A stretch of 64,000 bases of DNA, from positions 61,480,559 to 61,544,558 of the forward strand of contig NC_083574.1 of NCBI RefSeq assembly GCF_027579695.1, written 5' to 3'. The position numbers and the translations under genes were made by a program. How positions within the stretch are numbered: position 1 is the first letter of the stretch; each line of letters begins with the position of its first letter. The notes beneath the pieces are model-generated. The model worked only from the letters and a program-made list of their open reading frames with translations, was not told the origin of the DNA and did no database searches. The stretch is from Neoarius graeffei. Taxonomy: Eukaryota; Chordata; Actinopteri; Siluriformes; Ariidae. Below are positions 1 to 11,064 of the stretch, one piece after another.

Positions 1-1195
1 TATTTTCGGTTTTGCTATGAACTAGCCAATCTCGCCCTAACTTCCATTTGTCATTGAACTGTCTTATCTTCCTATTAGCGTCTTATTCATCTCCATGGCT
101 GTAGCCAGCTATGAGGCCACCACGGTCCGGAACTCGGTCATTTTTAAGAGCTGAAAATACATTTGTACGCTAAATATTCAACTGGATAAAAAAAATAAAG
201 AATAACATAAAAACGTCTCCATAAAAAGTTCATTGTTAATTATGTTAAACGTTGATTCTGTCTTCTGTGTCTGTTTTGTGCGTGTGGCTCTGAGACCAAG
301 AACACAAAAGCGAATGAGTGCGCAACTCGGGGGAGGAACGCAGTGCAGGAGACGTGGGGTTTTCATGGGAACCATCAGCGCACTTTCATGAAGCTGTTCA
401 ATTTACATTTTCGAAGCAGCGCAGTTGTAGCCTACCTTGTTTGTGATTTTAAAAATAAATCATTCGATAAGCCAAAGCAATAGAGTGGAAAGTTTCAACT
501 TATGTTTGCCTTGGATAACTTTGCCTAAAACATGGTGGTGTATACTGATTTTTTTTCCCAGAATGTTTTTTTGTGTAGGTGTAACGGATGCCAGATTGTT
601 AATGTATCTTAGTTCCATAGGCTACACGGTTAGGGTATCTTTTGTCCTCATTGCTTGGGCCAGATCAAACCATTAAACAAGCTTAAATTATTCTTACTCT
701 TGCCACATACATGATTTTTGTTTTCAAAACTGATGATATTCAGTTCAAACACCATTAAAAGTAATTTCAGGAATAGATCTCTTGTGTGATGTGTAATTCA
801 CCCTCTCATTTAAATACGTCGAACATTTTTCAGCGTGTGCTTTGCGCATCACGGACCTCGGTGATTTTAAAATGCTGCTCCGGCCCTGTTCATCTCTGCC
901 CCTTTTTTCCTCAGCAGCAGGGCTTGAAACTCCAGCTATATGCCGCCACATAGTGCACTTGTCAGTCATCAGCAACTTTGCTGCTTCGTTCATTAACTGT
1001 AGGTTACCGTATCACTGATTTTATCTGAGACGTTATCGAACGTTCTAAACAATTCTAACATGTTGTGTCAGAATGTTTATGCAGGTGCTCATGGGAGTTG
1101 TAGGCGCGTAATATTACATTACAATGCGTTTATTATATCAGATGCCTTCAGAGAAAACTACAATTAAAATATATTGTCATACCACAGAATAAACC
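1..1195. other. Unique sequence, nothing recognised
   Basis: AT-rich unique sequence without a convincing reading frame. Short open stretches on both strands lack splice sites, family motifs or length. No repeat family was recognised here. Confidence 0.5.
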
Positions 1196-1292
1196 AGCCG
1201 CCAAAGTGGCTAGTGGGACTAAAGTCATTACCCGCCAAAGCCGAATTTTACCCGCATTTGGCGGGTGGGCGGGTGCTAATGTAAAGCCCTGA
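1196..1292. mobile_element. Possible hAT right-end fragment
   Basis: The block is rich in the short motif ggcgggt/acccgcc and ends in aaagccctg. This resembles the terminal part of fish hAT elements whose ends read CAGGGNT...; that family link is from memory. No matching left end was found upstream, so it would be a solo end. An alternative is simple low-complexity sequence. Confidence 0.25.
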
Positions 1293-1857
1293 TCACAATG
1301 ACCAAATTTCAGAGGGAACTAAATTTCACCGATTTTATGAAATCAAAAGGCCGTCTAGCTTTAATGTTGGTTACTGAATGATAACAAACAAGCTTGTGTA
1401 CATACTTTTGGATCTTGCCAGGTTGACTGCACGAATTTGCTTCTACCTGGCATTTATTTGCTTTCATAACCATGAGAACGCAACATGACAGCACCTGTTT
1501 AACCACTATAGTAAAAGCACGTCAATTGAAGAAGACATGGCATAGCACAAAAATGAGCCAGAGCTGTTTTCAGAAATAATGCTCCAGGCGAAAAATGTGC
1601 CAAAGGGAACACCCAGATTTAAGTCTGGTTTCTGGTGGATAAACTGAGAAAGGTAACTCACACTCGAGTTTCATTTATTAAAAAAAAAAAACTCCAACAA
1701 GCTCTCGAGTTGGAAAGGAGACAAACAGATAAAACTGCTGACAGGTTCTGTTTCAGTTGAGCTGTGAACTGTAATATACGAATGACCATATTTTTTAAAA
1801 CATATCTTATTCTATATAACACATACATAATACTAATTAGATAGACACCAGTGTTTT
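1293..1857. other. Unique sequence, nothing recognised
   Basis: AT-rich sequence with a short A-run near 1680. No gene, RNA or repeat family could be supported. Confidence 0.5.
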
Positions 1858-2236
1858 ACTGGGAAATACGCCACTCGTATTTTTCATATGAGCTACATCC
1901 GGGATACTGAGTAACATATTTTCCAATATCCTCACTCACAAGGAAATCAATGAGTAGTTTTGATAAATTTGCATACTGCTTGTTTGTGAATGTGTCTGGA
2001 TAATAAAACAAAATCATTGACTTGACGCTGACTTGAATATTTGAAGTTTATCTTCTCATGTTGAAAAAGTCGTATTTTTCATATGAAATACATCATGGAT
2101 CTGAATGACATACAGGTATTTAAATAATATTGGCTAGCTTTGAGTGCTCTATCAGATATATTCCATTCAGCCAGTATGATACTGAACAAGTCGAAGACGA
2201 GTAGCTGAATGGAATATATCTGATAAACCACGAAAA
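1858..2236. repeat. Remnant of a palindromic repeat family with a perfect hairpin
   Basis: The phrase cgtatttttcatatga occurs twice (near 1876 and 2070). A 22-bp inverted repeat with no mismatch (2150-2171 against 2204-2225) encloses a 32-nt loop. The phrase tatcttctcatgttgaaaaa near 2049 recurs with one change near 5950, so this belongs to a dispersed family. It has no coding capacity and is probably a non-autonomous DNA element; its superfamily is not identified. Confidence 0.5.
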
Positions 2237-2243
2237 AAAGCCA

Positions 2244-2614
2244 TCCATCCATTACCTGTAGCCACTTATCCTGTTCTACAGGGTCGCAGGCAAGCTGGAG
2301 CCTATCCCAGCTAACTATGGGTGAGAGGTGGGGTACACCCTGGACAAGTCACCAGGTCATCACAGGGCTGACACAGAGACAAACAACCATTCACACTCAC
2401 ATTCACACCTACGGTCAGTTTAGAGCCACCAATTAGCCTAACCTGCATGACTTTGGACTGTGGAGAAAACCGGAGCACCCGGAGGAAACCCACGCGGACA
2501 CTGGGAGAACATGCAAACTCCACACAGAAAGGCCCTCGTCGGCTGCTGGGCTTGAACCCAGAACCTTCTTGCTGTGAGGCGACAGCGCTAATCACTACAC
2601 CATCGTGCCACCCT
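2244..2614 (-). mobile_element. tRNA-derived SINE (V-SINE/HE1-like), full length, diverged
   Basis: The tRNA-like head lies at the right end, so the element reads on the minus strand. The right end carries the reverse complement of the A-box region (ccactacaccatcgtgcc) and of the B box (gcttgaacccag). The central body includes gactttggactgtgg, the core shared by fish V-SINEs. The 3' tail holds a (atcc)n tract at the left. Direct repeats aaagcca flank it at 2237-2243 and 2615-2621. It is more diverged than the other copies in the window. Reading frames across it are a by-product of the SINE body. Confidence 0.85.
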
Positions 2615-2623
2615 AAAGCCAGC

Positions 2624-2671
2624 CAATATTATTATTATTATTAATATTATTATTATTATTATTATTATTAT
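2624..2671. repeat. (ATT)n microsatellite
   Basis: Uninterrupted trinucleotide tract with one short interruption near 2643. It lies just beyond the SINE target duplication. Confidence 0.95.
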
Positions 2672-2699
2672 ACATACACACTCTTCATATCCGCATTCT

Positions 2700-2905
2700 C
2701 GAAGGCCAACGCTAAGCTTACCCGTGACTCGGTGCTGTTAGCACGGCAGTCCAGTTACCTTCTAGCTGGCATAGCAGTAGTGTTAGCGAAGGCCAACACT
2801 AGCTTACCTACGACTTGGTGCTGTTAGTGCGGCAGTCCAGTTAGCTTCTAGTTCGTGGAGTGCTAGCGAAGACCAATGCTAGTGCAGGCCAATGCTAGTG
2901 GAGTC
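2700..2905. repeat. Imperfect 87-bp tandem repeat
   Basis: The phrases cgaaggccaac, cggtgctgttag and cggcagtccagtta recur after about 87 bp (2700 and 2787). A partial third unit is reduced to cgaagaccaatgctagtg. No coding potential was seen. Confidence 0.7.
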
Positions 2906-3164
2906 AAGCCAAATATTATTATTATTTTCCCTGTGTAATTTACTTAGTTACTTTTAAAATCAACAGCTACACACAACAGAGCGACCTGGCAGCCAAAATT
3001 CTCTCCAAATCTTCCACTTTTCATGAAGCAAACTTCGCAGCCATGTTTGTTTACAAACTGTCACAGTCACTCGGTAGTGCGGAAGTTTTACATCTCCGAT
3101 GTGTCTCTCTTCCAGGTTTTCGATGTCTGTTGGTATGTTTTTCTCTTGTAAATATGTGTGAAGA

Positions 3165-3542
3165 GGGGCGTCACGGTGGTGTAGTGGTTAGCGCTGTTGC
3201 CTCACAGCAAGAAGATCCTGGGTTTGAGCCCCGTGGCCGGCGAGGGCCTTTCTGTGCGGAGTTTGCATGTTCTCCCCGTGTCCGCGTGGGTTTCCTCCAG
3301 GTGCTCCGGTTTCCCCCACAGTCCAAAGACATGCAGGTTAGGTTAACTGGTGACTCTAAATTGACTGTAGGTATGAATGTGAGTGTGAATGGTTGTCTGT
3401 GTCTATGTGTCAAACCTGTGATGACCTGGCGACTTGTCCAGGGTGTACCCCACCTCTCGCCCGTAGTCAGCTGGGATAGGCTCCAGCTTGCCTGCGACCC
3501 TGTAGAACAGGATAAAGCAGCTAGAGATAATGAGATGAGATG
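3165..3542 (+). mobile_element. tRNA-derived SINE (V-SINE/HE1-like), full length
   Basis: The head begins cgtcacggtggtgtagtgg with an A-box-like segment, followed by a B-box-like gggtttgagcccc. The conserved body (cagtccaaagacatgcagg) and the gagatgagatga tail follow. Target duplications of 14 bp with one mismatch lie at 3151-3164 (aatatgtgtgaaga) and 3544-3557 (aatatgcgtgaaga). Open frames through it on both strands are SINE body, not host protein. Confidence 0.92.
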
Positions 3543-3906
3543 AAATATGCGTGAAGAATATATAATGAAGTTCTGGTCGCCTTTCGGGTGTTCAGCGTGT
3601 CTTCAGTTTTGAGTTTGTTTATTTACTTAGTGCTTAAACCTAGCACTGGATTAGCCTCGTCTTCTCTCTTTCCCGGCTGACAAAGAAATGATTCTGTGCA
3701 TGCGCAGCAGAGAAGTTTTGTCATTGGATCTTCGCATGAGCTCCGATGTGTAACATCGTGTTGTCTTGACAACATATAATATTATAACAATATTGCACGC
3801 TCATTCTCCATTGGGGAGAGCGGTGTAATGCATGGAGGATAAGCGATATGATAACAATATTGCATGTCATCAATAAACCCACAAGAAGGGAATCAAATAC
3901 ATACAT
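3543..3906. other. Unique sequence, nothing recognised
   Basis: Contains two short repeats of gataacaatattgca-like sequence near 3780 and 3850. No gene or known element was supported. Confidence 0.4.
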
Positions 3907-4349
3907 GTTATTTACCAGCTGGGAGGTCCGTATCGTGAAATACTGTGACCGAGGTCTTGAAAGTACTGACTGAGGCCCTCTGGGTCGAGGTCAGTATTCA
4001 AGGCCGAGGTCACAGTATTTCACCATACGGACCGACCTTAAGCTGGTAAATAATATATTTATTTTTTTCTTTACCAAATTCTAACAGAAAACGAGAGCAC
4101 CCGAAAGGGAAAACCGAGCTGAGCCGCCATTTTGAATCCTCATTCATGGCTGTAATGCAAATTGCTTCCTCCTCGGTATACAAGTGCACTTCCATGGCAG
4201 GAAAAAAACTACATTTTGCCGCCTATGTAGTCTCCTATTTATACAAAACTGTCATTCAGGATTCAGCCATGTTTTTGCTTGGCGTTACCAAATTACAGGT
4301 TTTTAGCTTTCTCCTGAAATGTTTTCTTTTATTTCTTCTTCCTCAGGGT

Positions 4350-5433
4350 CATGGGCGCTGCCAGGGGGGGAAAGGTTAGAACAATTCTAGGGGTCCAGCA
4401 CTGCCATGGGGCCCTTTAAGGGGCTGATAATATGCTTTTAATGATTTTAATAAGACTTTTGAAATAACAACAATGCAATATTCCATCTGGTAAAATGAGC
4501 TAATTGAACAAGGTTGTCTATTTCTTGAGTTCAACATATTGTCATTTAACCCTCCCCCTTTTGCAAAATGGGACGGTCCAGTTCTGGTAGAAGCGCGATG
4601 CGTTAAATCTGTGTGCTGATCAGTGCAACGCTACTTGCTGCTGTGTCGCGGTGCAGCAGCCAGCCAGCCAGCCAGCAGTGGAGTGCGTACAGTCTATGAT
4701 CGCTAAATATGAAGAGTGGCTGTCAAAAACGTAAAGAAAGGCAGCTGAAAGCTGAGAGGGACCGGAGAGGCAGCCAACTGGTCACTCAGTTTTTCCCAAA
4801 GAAAGGTAGCTATCGCTCACATGTGTGTTCAAAATATTAGCGAATGGTAAATGAACAGTATGAACGTGGTTGGATTAGCCTATCAAGAGAACACTTTTAC
4901 AGTTTGTACAGTGACATTTTTTTCCATTTTAATAACTGAACTGACTTGTGTGATAAACAAGATGAAATATTGCGTTATGCTGGTGCTAATAACTAGTGCT
5001 AATAACCAGTTTCATAACTAATGGGGTGCCCTAAATATGCACAGATTCAGCCTCAGGGGGACCTCCGCCCAACCAAACCACTGAACCCCCCTTTGGAGAA
5101 GGAGGTAAGCAGCAATACAACCCATAAATGCTTTAGGATTGAAGTTTTTAATGATCATTTCACTACCAATTGTCCTAGCACAAGAAGGCATGTGGCAAAA
5201 TCTTGAATTTTCATTTGTGATTGTAAATGCACCAGAATTAGTCACTGACCAGTTTTCATCTAGTCCCTGGTAGGTTAATACATAAAATGTAATAAAAAAG
5301 TCTCAAACTCAAGGTCCATGGGCTATCAAAAGTCAAATAATGACAATAGTGCAATTGTGATGAGGGTGGGCAAAGTTGGGGGGCCCAAAATTCTAATCTT
5401 TCATGGGGCCCAACATTTCTGGCGGCACCCCTG
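4350..5433 (+). mobile_element. hAT-type element inserted in palindromic copy A
   Basis: Bounded by perfect 8-bp target duplications ctcagggt at 4342-4349 and 5434-5441. The related element at 16759-17489 has a single ctcagggt at the empty site. Termini are imperfect inverted repeats: catgggcgctgccagg at the left and the complement of ggcggcacccctg at the right. An 8-bp duplication with CA...TG ends is the signature of hAT elements. Most of the transposase is gone; a first-exon remnant is described separately. Confidence 0.85.
4709..4805 (+). pseudogene. hAT transposase first-exon remnant
   Basis: From ATG at 4709 the frame reads a short basic, Lys/Arg-rich peptide (MKSGCQKRKERQLKAERDRR, then GSQLVTQFFPKKG). 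This resembles the N-terminus of fish hAT transposases with a KR-rich start followed by a short FF-K segment; that comparison is from family memory. The codons end at a GT donor-like site (4806, gaaag/gtagc). No BED finger, no RNase H-like core and no dimerisation domain are found downstream inside the element, so it is non-autonomous. Confidence 0.5.
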
Positions 5434-5720
5434 CTCAGGGTAGTAAAAGTCGCTTTTGCTGTGAAGACTATCGTTATCACTATGCATGCTGTAAAATTAA
5501 CGCTATTATGCTGAGAAATGCTGGCAAAAATTTATAAGATTTTTGATAATCTTACAAATAAATCTTATTTCAAAAAAGATAAATGTTGACAAAAAATGCT
5601 ACTATGTTTGTTGTTGTTGTGAACGAACGAGTCGCCAGACGTCCGTAACTGGGGTCCGTACCATAGGATACGGACCCACTCTCCAGCCAATCAGAGCGCA
5701 GGACTTGGACCGCGAAAAAA

Positions 5721-6043
5721 ATAAATGTTTTTATTCCATGGAAAAAGTGGCCCGTATGTATAATAATTCCCAATGTTTCATTCCCAAGATGTCACTCCCA
5801 GTGTTTTTCTGCTGACTTGACACGCATTGTCAAAATGGTGAACCAGTTCAAAATTAAAATTCTTTTGATTAACTTGCGTCTTTTTTTCCTCTGTGTGTGT
5901 GTGTGTTCATATAAAGAATATTACACGATAGTGTGAAGGTATGAAGGTTATCTTCTCGTGTTGAAAAACATGTTCACCACACAAAAATAAACTTAATATC
6001 TTTGTGCAACCATGTACTATCCTATATATAGTATACTCTATAT
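5721..6043. other. Repeat-like remnant between two DNA elements
   Basis: Contains a short (GT)n run near 5892-5904 and, near 5945-5965, a phrase shared with the repeat at 2049-2068. No gene was seen. The region may be the tail of the palindromic element family or another old repeat. Confidence 0.4.
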
Positions 6044-6330
6044 TAGGGCTGTGCGATATATCGAATATACTCGATATATCGCGAAAATTCTGTGTGTGAT
6101 ACATAAAATTATTATATCGTAACTATCGAGTATTTTATGGTCATCTTCTGACTTGCGTTTGTTTCGTGTTTGTTTAAAACCTTTTCTGGTGGTTTTCTCC
6201 CTGTCCCTCAGGCAGTAACGTGAGAGGCTGCCTAAGGGTAAAGAAAACAATAACGTCACGCACTCGCCAACCAATCCCGGGCAACATCTCGGTGCTGAAA
6301 GGAACTTCCGGGAAGATTTTCTAGTTTCGG

Positions 6331-6422
6331 TTGTGTTGCCAGATTGGGCGGTTTTAAGTGCATTTTGGCGGGTTTTGAACATATTTTGAGCTGGAAAACG
6401 TTAGCAGTATCTGGCAACACTG
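6331..6422 (+). repeat. Copy of a 91-bp module with tgttgccagat ends
   Basis: A stretch of about 90 bp bounded by tgttgccagat and atctggcaaca, with internal cggttttaagtgcatttt. It is the reverse complement of the stand-alone MITE at 54318-54408. Here it lies inside the hAT element and is flanked by imperfect 24-25-bp direct repeats (about 6309-6332 and 6428-6452, starting cgggaagattt). Confidence 0.75.
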
Positions 6423-6572
6423 CCAGCGGGAAGATTTCCTGGTTCCGGTTTACAGCGCTGACTCAGTTCGTGCAATCGCTGGTGTTGCATAGGCTACTGT
6501 GTAAGCTCTGGCAATTTCAGCAACAAATTACTTCCTAAAAGAACTAGTAAGGGGTCAGTCAACTGGCATTTT

Positions 6573-7157
6573 TTGGATATCGCGAGGAGGACGTGGAACA
6601 GCAAATGCCAGTTTGTAAAGTGTGCAAAAAAAAAACAACCTGTCATCACGAAAGGCAGCAGCACTACAAATATGTTCCATCACCTGAAACTCACCCGGTA
6701 CAGTATGCAGAGTCGCTTAAACTCCGAACTACTTGCCCACAAGCTAAAACCCCCACAAGCTAAACAAACGACCATAGCGGCCTCGTTCTCCAAAGCCACC
6801 CCATATGAGAAAACGAGTCAGAGATGGAGAGCTATAACGGATGCAATCACTAACGTCATTGCCAAAGACATGATCCCAATTAGTATAGTGGAAAAACCAG
6901 GCTTCCAAAAATTACTAAACACACTCGATCCCAAACATGAGTTGCCTGGTCGCAGGCATTTTACAGAGAAGGCAATACCAGAATTATACACATCTGAGAG
7001 GCAGAGCCAGAAAACATTCAGTTCAAAAGTGTGCAAAGAGAAAAATGATGTTTTGCAGATCTCTCTCTTCTCTCCCTCAATCTCTCTCTCTATTGTGAAT
7101 GTTCCAGTGGTTCTCAGTAGTCAGGTTAATAGCTTGGAGATCTGTTTTTTAAAATAA
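6573..7157 (+). pseudogene. hAT (ZBED-like) transposase N-terminal fragment
   Basis: The 194-residue frame starts inside a BED zinc finger. The finger's C-x2-C part (VCKVC) is read in another frame just upstream, and an A-run near 6629-6638 marks the frameshift. Then come KGSSTTNMFHHLK (the finger's H end), a linker, and ITDAITNVIAKDMIPISIVE plus GFQKLLNTLDPKHELP. These match the conserved segment after the BED finger in hAT transposases and domesticated ZBED genes. The RNase H-like DDE core and the C-terminal dimerisation domain are absent. The last 40 residues are low-similarity read-through. It lies inside a bounded transposon with a target duplication, so it is not a host ZBED gene. Confidence 0.8.
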
Positions 7158-7565
7158 TTTAATGAATGAGCACTTTTCTTATTTAGGCTAAATGTCTTTC
7201 TCAGTGTTGAGTTTGCACTTTACTGATTTGAGCAGCTCTGTATCGTGTTGCCCCTTTGTTGCAATTTTCAAGATTGTTTTTGCAGTTTGTGCCACATCTT
7301 TGTTGAATAAAAATAGTCTTATTTCAACTCAATTGTGATTAATCACTAACATGAAAATTTAAAATGTGTTGTTGAAAACCACCTGTAAAGTTAACCAAGA
7401 ATGTTATTTAATCTGCAGGGATTGTAGTGAAAACAGTAAAGAGTAAAAGTTAGATTTCATGGGGTCCTTTAGAGGAGATTTCAATATATCGAGATATATA
7501 TCGTATATCGTGAAACGGAGAAAATGTATCAGGATATTCATTTTTTCCCATATCGCACAGCCCTA

Positions 7566-8293
7566 CTCTATATACATAATACTTAATCTGTTTTCATAAA
7601 TAAAGTGTTTTACTAATCACATGGAATCAAAGTGTAATTGAAGGCTCACAGGCCGAAGGTGTTAAACCCTGTCTGCATGGGATGAACGCATTAATTACAA
7701 GCCTACTGACCTTTATTTGTGATAGCATGCATATTGTTCATGCTTGCATTTTAATACTCTGACCATCCTTAATTGAAAAGGTCTTGCCATCCATTACACC
7801 TTTCCAATGAACCTCAGCAGTCTTAAAGTATTTTAGCTCTTGTATGCATGTCCATCATTACATAAAAGCTCCCTCTTAATCTAAAGAAATAACCGAAGTC
7901 CAGTGTATTATTATTATTGTATTATTATTTTTTATTGCTATAAACATAAGTTCATAAACATGAAAGTATGCACATAACTTTCATTTCACAGAAAAGCAAA
8001 TCATATTGCAAGGTTATTTATATGACATCTTTGAGTTGTTTTCTTATGTACCTGCCTATATTTCAGGTTAATGAGATGGAAAGCTGTGATTTACTGCATA
8101 TTTTAATTTACATAAGAGCCTAATCTAGAGCAGGTGTAAATGTTTTTCATGCTCATGTTTAAAAAATGAGTTTGTCTGTAAATTCTGAAGAAGGATATGA
8201 TATTTTGTGGGAAGGAAATGACATAGATGCATAGATACCTGCATTAACCAATACTTTATGCACTTTTGAGAATTCATGTACTGACCTGTAACA
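7566..8293. other. Unique sequence, possible conserved non-coding block
   Basis: No reading frame or repeat was recognised. About 7630-7870 has motifs such as gcattaattacaag and ccttaattgaaaag, which look like homeodomain sites. Enhancer function is only a suggestion. Copy 2 lies at 24441-25168. Confidence 0.3.

Positions 8294-8344
<51 letters not shown>
8294..8344. repeat. Compound (CT)n(CA)n microsatellite
   Basis: A CT tract is followed directly by a CA tract. Open frames across it on the minus strand are Arg-Glu and Cys-Val runs without meaning. The copy at 25169-25219 appears unchanged. Confidence 0.97.
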
Positions 8345-8349
<5 letters not shown>

Positions 8350-8683
8350 TTTACACAAAGAGGCAAGCATGAACATTCAGAGATAGGTGATCCATTTCCG
8401 AACTCCATCCCCAACCAGTTACGCTAAAAAGCATGCTGATGACCTCGACATTCAAAGGAAGGCATAGAACAAAATTTTTACAGTGTCTTGCAAAAGTATT
8501 CATCCCCCTTGGTGTTTGTCCTGTTTTGTCGCATTACAAGCTGGAATCAAAATGGATTTTGGAGGGTTAGCACCATTTGATTTACACAACACTTTAAAGG
8601 TGCAAATAGTTGTTTTATTGTGACACAAACAATCATTAAGATGAAAACAATGGAAATCTGGAGAGTGCATAGGTATCACACAC

Positions 8684-8719
8684 CCCCTCCCCCCCCCCCC
8701 CCCCAAAAAAAAAAAAAAA
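8684..8719. repeat. Poly-C/poly-A tract
   Basis: A C-run is followed by an A-run inside the Tc1 element. Its length differs by one base between the duplicate copies, which is the first offset change (16875 to 16876). Confidence 0.9.
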
Positions 8720-8724
8720 CATAG

Positions 8725-9691
<967 letters not shown>

Positions 9692-10058
9692 GTTGCTTGC
9701 TTAGTAGTGTTGCAGAGTCAGGGTCCTTCCAGAACAGGTTGATTTATACAGACATCATGTGGCAGATCATGTGACACTTTGATTGCACACAGATGGATCT
9801 TAATCAACTAATTATGTGACTTATGAAGTGAATTGATTGGAGCAGCTCTTATTTAGTGGTTTCCTACAAAAGGGGGTGAATACCTATGCACACTCCAGAT
9901 TTCTGTTTTTTCATCTTAATTATTGTTTGTGTCACAATAAAACAATTTTCACCTTTAAAGTTATAGGCATGTTGTGTAAATCAATTTCAATTCCAGCTTG
10001 TAATGTGATAAAACAGTACAAACACCAAGGGGGGTGAATACATTTGCAAGACACTGTA

Positions 10059-10374
10059 CCGTACACTCCGGTTTGCCTACATATTAGTGTCTAAGGTGTG
10101 TTCATGTCTCTTTTGTTAGTAACAAAACTTATCTAAAATTTTATGCTGTGGGATGAAAAACAGAAGATCTCACCTCTTTGCAGCCAGAGAGAACGTGAAA
10201 GATAGATGAGCTATGCTTTTACAGATAAATATTTCTCTATCAACATTTTAAACATGATCTCTTGGTGTACCTGATTTGTGTTCATGACAACCAAGCTCTG
10301 TTGCAACCAACCCCATTCTCCAATACATTTGGCCAATGATTCTACCATTGAAATATCTGGTAAAATGATTTAAT
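10059..10374. other. Unique sequence, nothing recognised
   Basis: Short unique stretch between the Tc1 element and a degenerate SINE. No feature was supported. Confidence 0.5.
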
Positions 10375-10621
10375 CCATCCATTATTTATACCGCTTAAAC
10401 ATCAGGGTCCCAGGGGAAGCTGGAGCTATTCCCAGCTGACTTCGGGCGAGAGGTGGGGTACACCCCAGGCAAGTCGCCAATCTGTCGCAGGCCTAACACT
10501 CACATGAACAATCATTCACACTCACATTCACTACTGGCAATTTAGAGCAGCCAGTTGACCTATTCAACATGTCTTTGGACTTTTGGAGGAAACCGGAGCA
10601 TGCAGAGGAAACCCACGGGCT
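10375..10621 (-). mobile_element. Degenerate SINE, head missing
   Basis: Contains the tail and body of the same SINE family on the minus strand (ccatccattattta, gcgagaggtggggtacac, catgtctttggacttt). It stops at acccacgggctc before the tRNA-like head. Similarity is lower than in neighbouring copies, so it is old. One G near 10395 is missing in the second copy (27251-27496). Confidence 0.75.
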
Positions 10622-10679
10622 CACATATCATACTGTTAACATCAATATTATAAATGAGTTATAATAGAGAACAGCTGAT

Positions 10680-11055
10680 CTATCCATCCATCCATCGTCC
10701 ATAACTGCTTATCCTGTGCAGGGTCACGGGCAAGCTTGAGCCTATCCCAGCTGACTATGGGCGAGAGGCGGGGTACACCCTGGACAAGTTGCCAGGTCAT
10801 TACAGGGCTGACACATAGAGACACACAACCATTCATACTCACATTCACACCTACGGTCAATTTAGAGCCACCAATTGGCCGAACCTGCATGTCTTTGGAC
10901 TGTCGGGGAAACTGGAGCACCCGGAGGAAACCCACACGGACACGGGGAGAACATGCAGACTCCACACAGAAAGGCCCTCGCCGGCCACGGGGCTCGAACC
11001 CAGGACCTTCTTGCTGTGAGGCAACAGTGCTAACCACTACACCACCGTACCACCC
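10680..11055 (-). mobile_element. tRNA-derived SINE, full length
   Basis: Reads on the minus strand with its head at the right (ctcgaacccagg complements the B box; accactacaccaccgt complements the A box). It has a (atcc)n tail at the left. Target duplications acagctgat lie at 10671-10679 and 11056-11064. Overlapping 129-residue frames on both strands are SINE translation. Confidence 0.92.
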
Positions 11056-11064
11056 ACAGCTGAT

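Larger units (their letters stand above)
3907..5720. mobile_element. Palindromic non-autonomous DNA element, copy A (interrupted)
   Basis: Begins with an imperfect hairpin of about 146 nt (3908-4053) whose outer arms are ttatttaccagct and agctggtaaataa. The stem continues through ggtccgtat and accatacggacc. It ends near 5650-5720 with a second small palindrome around ggtccgtaccataggatacgg and the phrase ccagccaatcagagcgcagg. Copy B at 16759-17489 is collinear but lacks 4350-5441, which proves that block was inserted later. No transposase is encoded. The superfamily is not identified. The right boundary is approximate. Confidence 0.75.
6044..7565 (+). mobile_element. hAT deletion derivative with BED-type transposase remnant
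   Basis: The termini are perfect 16-bp inverted repeats, tagggctgtgcgatat at the left and its complement ending in cagcccta at the right. They are flanked by perfect 8-bp target duplications ctctatat (6036-6043 and 7566-7573). Subterminal sequence on both sides is rich in tatatcga/tcgatata. At 1522 bp it is far shorter than an autonomous hAT. The left boundary of the 16.9-kb duplication (7283) cuts through it, so the second copy of its right end at 24158-24440 has no left end. Confidence 0.92.

Noticed and set aside
3165..3542. tRNA gene in the SINE heads (all SINE copies)
   Set aside because: A- and B-box-like segments exist, but they are followed by a SINE body and flanked by target duplications; no cloverleaf acceptor stem is kept.
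6573..7157. Host ZBED-type gene
   Set aside because: The frame lies inside a bounded hAT element with an 8-bp target duplication, starts in a broken zinc finger and lacks the catalytic and dimerisation regions.
8125..8376. Cys-Val / Arg-Glu-rich frames on the minus strand
   Set aside because: Translation of the (CT)n(CA)n tract.
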